Positions 5,516-7,761 of a DNA stretch of 7,761 bases are shown one piece after another. The stretch is from an uncultured Mucilaginibacter sp. (lineage in GTDB: Bacteria; Bacteroidota; Bacteroidia; Sphingobacteriales; Sphingobacteriaceae), in contig NZ_CAMLOV010000224.1 of the NCBI RefSeq assembly GCF_946481715.1, forward strand, positions 1 to 7,761. The letters run 5' to 3'. Each line of letters opens with the position of its first letter. Position 1 is the first letter of the stretch. A program made the translations under genes and the position numbers. The notes beneath the pieces were generated by a model. That model was not told the DNA's origin. It saw only the letters and a program-made list of their open reading frames with translations, and searched no databases.

Positions 5516-7761
5516 TTATCGTATTTTACTTGCTGCCTGTTTTGCTGCACGTTCTTTTTCCATTTGGGTATAGTCGTCGGCTACTACAAAATTTTCTTCC
5601 TCTAAAGTTTCGCACTGGTAAGCGCGTGGCTTGCGTGCGCCACCCGGCTTTTGGGTATTTTGCCCGGCGTTTTTCAGTTCCAGCATTTTTTGGATAATGC
5701 GCGCTGCGTCGGTTTTAACCGCTTTTTGCTTTTCGGCATCCTGAGAATAATCCCAGTATAAAATACCATCAACATAGGTTTTCTCCGCGACAGCGTAAAT
5801 ACTCAACGGGTTGGCCGACCATACCACAATATCCGCATCCTTACCCGCCTTTATACTGCCAATACGGTTATCTACGTGCAGCATTTTTGCCGGGTTAAGG
5901 GTAACCAGTTTAAGGGCATCCTCCTGGCTCATGTTACCATAGGTTACCGCTTTTCCGGCTTCCTGGTTTAGTCGGCGGGCCATTTCCTCATCGTCCGAAT
6001 TAAAGCCTGTAACCAACCCAACTTCGTGCATCAGCTTGCCGTTGTATGGGATAGCCTCCGCAACCTCATTTTTATAAGCCCACCAATCGCTAAAGGTAGA
6101 GCCTGCAATGTTGTGCGCTTTCATTTTGTCGGCCACTTTGTAGCCTTCTAAAATATGGGTAAAGGTGTTGATCTTAAAGCCTATCGAATCGGCTACGTGC
6201 ATCAGCATATTAATTTCCGATTGCACGTAGGAGTGGCAGGTAATAAAGCGTTTGTTATCCAGTATTTCGGCCAGTGCTTCCAGTTCCAGGTCGCGGCGCA
6301 TTGTGTTGCCCTTTACGGCACGCGCTGCCTTATATTCTTTAGCACGGGTAAAGGCATCAATGTAAACCTCCTCCACACCCATACGTGTTTGCGGAAAGCG
6401 CAGTACCGAACCCGGTGTAATATTGTTATTACTACCCTTTACGTTCTCGCCCAGCGCGAATTTGATAAAGCCATCAGAGCCCTCAAACTTAAGTTCCTCG
6501 GGCAATAAGCCCCAGCGAAGTTTTATCAATTGAGTTTGCCCGCCAATAGCGTTTGCCGAACCGTGCAGGATATGCGAAGTAGTAACCCCACCCGCCAACT
6601 GGCGGTAAATGTTGATGTCTTCGGCGTCAATTACATCGGCCATACGCACTTCTGAGGTTACCGATTGCGTACCCTCGTTAATGCCGCCTGTTGCTGCAAT
6701 GTGCGAGTGCTCGTCCACAATACCGGCAGTAATGTTTTTGCCCGTTGCATCAATCACTTTTGCATTCCGCGCGGCCAGGTTTTTGCCTACGGCTTTTATT
6801 TTTCCATTTTCTAACAGTACATCAGTATTCTGCAGGATGCCGTCTTTCTCGTTAGTCCAAACGGTGCCATTTTTCAGCAACACGGTTTCCGTTTTTGGCA
6901 GTTCGGTATAACCGTAAGGCGCAAAAGGGTAAATAACCGGGCCAACCGTTAAATTTGGTTTAGGCGTAGGCTTTGGTGTTTGCCCCGCAGGTGCGGCGCC
7001 AGTATAAGTGGCACTAAATCCTGTTGAACTTCCATCAGGCAAGATTGCGTTACCGCGAATGGTAATTGGCGATACCGAAGAAATATGCCCCGCCAAACGG
7101 ATAACACCCGCTGGCTTAGCCTTATAGTTGAAATAGATGTTTACATCATCGCCGGTACGGGTAATGGTGCCTTTCACTTTTACGCTGTCGGTACCTGTGC
7201 GTTCTATATTTACCTCGTAAGTGCCCGGCGTACCGCCAATTTTTAATACGGTGTTGGCAAAGCCATCGCCGGTTAAAGTGTATGTACCGCGCAGGTCGGA
7301 TACATCCATTTTGGATACCACGTATTGGCGGCCTTCCACCCAGTTTTCGTATATCACGTTCTCGGCCTTAAATAAACTATCGGAAGTGATAATAAAGCTG
7401 GCCAGTTTGCCTTTTGCCAGGGTACCCACCTTATCGCCCACGCCCAGCATTTCGGCAGGGATGGTGGTTAGGGAATTAAGCGCTTGCTTCTCCGTTAGCC
7501 CATAGCTGATGGCGCTGCGCAAGTTTACCCAGAAATCTTTTGCGCTGGCGATACCGTAAGAGGTAAGCGCGAATTTAATGCCTGCTTTTTCCAGCGCGGC
7601 GGGGTTGGTTGGGGCAAGTTCCCATGCTTTTAATTGCTCGTAGCTTACGCTGCGGGCATCAAGCGGGTCTTCGATGTCGTATGGGGCAGGAAAGGTTAGC
7701 GGAACGATAAGCGTACTACCCGTGGCCTTTACCGCAGCTATACGCTGGTACTCCAGCCCAT
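5516..7761 (-). CDS. Large two-domain amidohydrolase, N-terminal part beyond the window
   Basis: The frame is open to the right edge, so 747 codons of the 3' part are visible; the start and any signal peptide lie outside. The TTG at 7520-7522 is an internal leucine. Counting from the edge, residues 1-130 are the end of a first amidohydrolase-like domain (FALTSYGI at 63-70, then GLTEKQALNSLTTIPAEMLG, GTLAKGKLASFI). Residues about 151-258 are a beta-rich middle region, and TPKPTPKPN at 261-269 is a linker. A second, apparently complete amidohydrolase domain follows: EHSH at 350-353, a possible carboxylated lysine Lys433 in IKFALGEN, His509 in ITCHSYV, His535 in TFTHILEG, Asp589 in FNSDDE, and GSIKAGKDADIVVW near the end. 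A charged tail of about 65 residues follows. Active relatives hydrolyse amide or related C-N bonds; the substrate is unknown. It is the upstream partner of the 435-residue paralogue, and I recall proteins of about 1,000 residues with this design in Bacteroidota. Confidence 0.9.
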   Translation of the reverse strand, partial: GLEYQRIAAVKATGSTLIVPLTFPAPYDIEDPLDARSVSYEQLKAWELAPTNPAALEKAGIKFALTSYGIASAKDFWVNLRSAISYGLTEKQALNSLTTIPAEMLGVGDKVGTLAKGKLASFIITSDSLFKAENVIYENWVEGRQYVVSKMDVSDLRGTYTLTGDGFANTVLKIGGTPGTYEVNIERTGTDSVKVKGTITRTGDDVNIYFNYKAKPAGVIRLAGHISSVSPITIRGNAILPDGSSTGFSATYTGAAPAGQTPKPTPKPNLTVGPVIYPFAPYGYTELPKTETVLLKNGTVWTNEKDGILQNTDVLLENGKIKAVGKNLAARNAKVIDATGKNITAGIVDEHSHIAATGGINEGTQSVTSEVRMADVIDAEDINIYRQLAGGVTTSHILHGSANAIGGQTQLIKLRWGLLPEELKFEGSDGFIKFALGENVKGSNNNITPGSVLRFPQTRMGVEEVYIDAFTRAKEYKAARAVKGNTMRRDLELEALAEILDNKRFITCHSYVQSEINMLMHVADSIGFKINTFTHILEGYKVADKMKAHNIAGSTFSDWWAYKNEVAEAIPYNGKLMHEVGLVTGFNSDDEEMARRLNQEAGKAVTYGNMSQEDALKLVTLNPAKMLHVDNRIGSIKAGKDADIVVWSANPLSIYAVAEKTYVDGILYWDYSQDAEKQKAVKTDAARIIQKMLELKNAGQNTQKPGGARKPRAYQCETLEEENFVVADDYTQMEKERAAKQAASKIR

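Noticed and set aside
5497..5550. Earlier ATG for the 435-residue amidohydrolase
   Set aside because: It would overlap the upstream gene and place 18 polar residues before the signal peptide.
6155..6911. Plus-strand open frames of 100-117 codons inside the large amidohydrolase gene
   Set aside because: They are antisense to conserved amidohydrolase motifs and have no recognisable protein features.

Overview
The window looks like chromosomal DNA from a Bacteroidota bacterium, most likely Sphingobacteriaceae (Mucilaginibacter or Pedobacter-like). The reasons are the moderate G+C, the lack of clear Shine-Dalgarno sequences before most starts, Bacteroidota-style signal peptides ending in Ala-Gln, and protein families typical of that phylum. 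The genus is an inference from recollection of similar proteins, not a database result.

Layout, left to right. Positions 1-124 hold no gene I can call. On the minus strand, an NAD(P)-binding atypical short-chain reductase (125-778) lies 38 bases downstream of an exported M28 zinc aminopeptidase (817-1971), probably in one transcription unit. The 170-base divergent gap (1972-2141) holds an imperfect inverted repeat whose arms each contain two copies of a 12-base unit. Two plus-strand genes follow, 17 bases apart: an exported YdjC/ChbG-type carbohydrate deacetylase (start corrected to 2142) and an exported protein of unknown function with a conserved Gly/Cys-rich signature (3077-3760). The second overlaps tail to tail by 4 bases with a minus-strand gene for a small three-helix membrane protein (3757-4095).

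The right half is a minus-strand pair of amidohydrolase-superfamily genes ending in a clear intrinsic terminator (4136-4164). The upstream member (5516 to beyond the right edge) is a large protein. Its visible part holds the end of one amidohydrolase-like domain, a beta-rich middle region, a Pro/Lys linker and a second amidohydrolase domain with the expected metal ligands. Nineteen bases downstream is a 435-residue exported paralogue (4189-5496) that keeps the fold signatures but lacks the His-x-His metal site.

Most of these genes encode envelope or exported proteins acting on peptides, amides or carbohydrates, consistent with a scavenging soil or freshwater lifestyle. The most interesting feature is the amidohydrolase pair, in which apparently only one of three domains keeps a canonical metal centre. 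I see no mobile element, CRISPR array, tRNA or rRNA.
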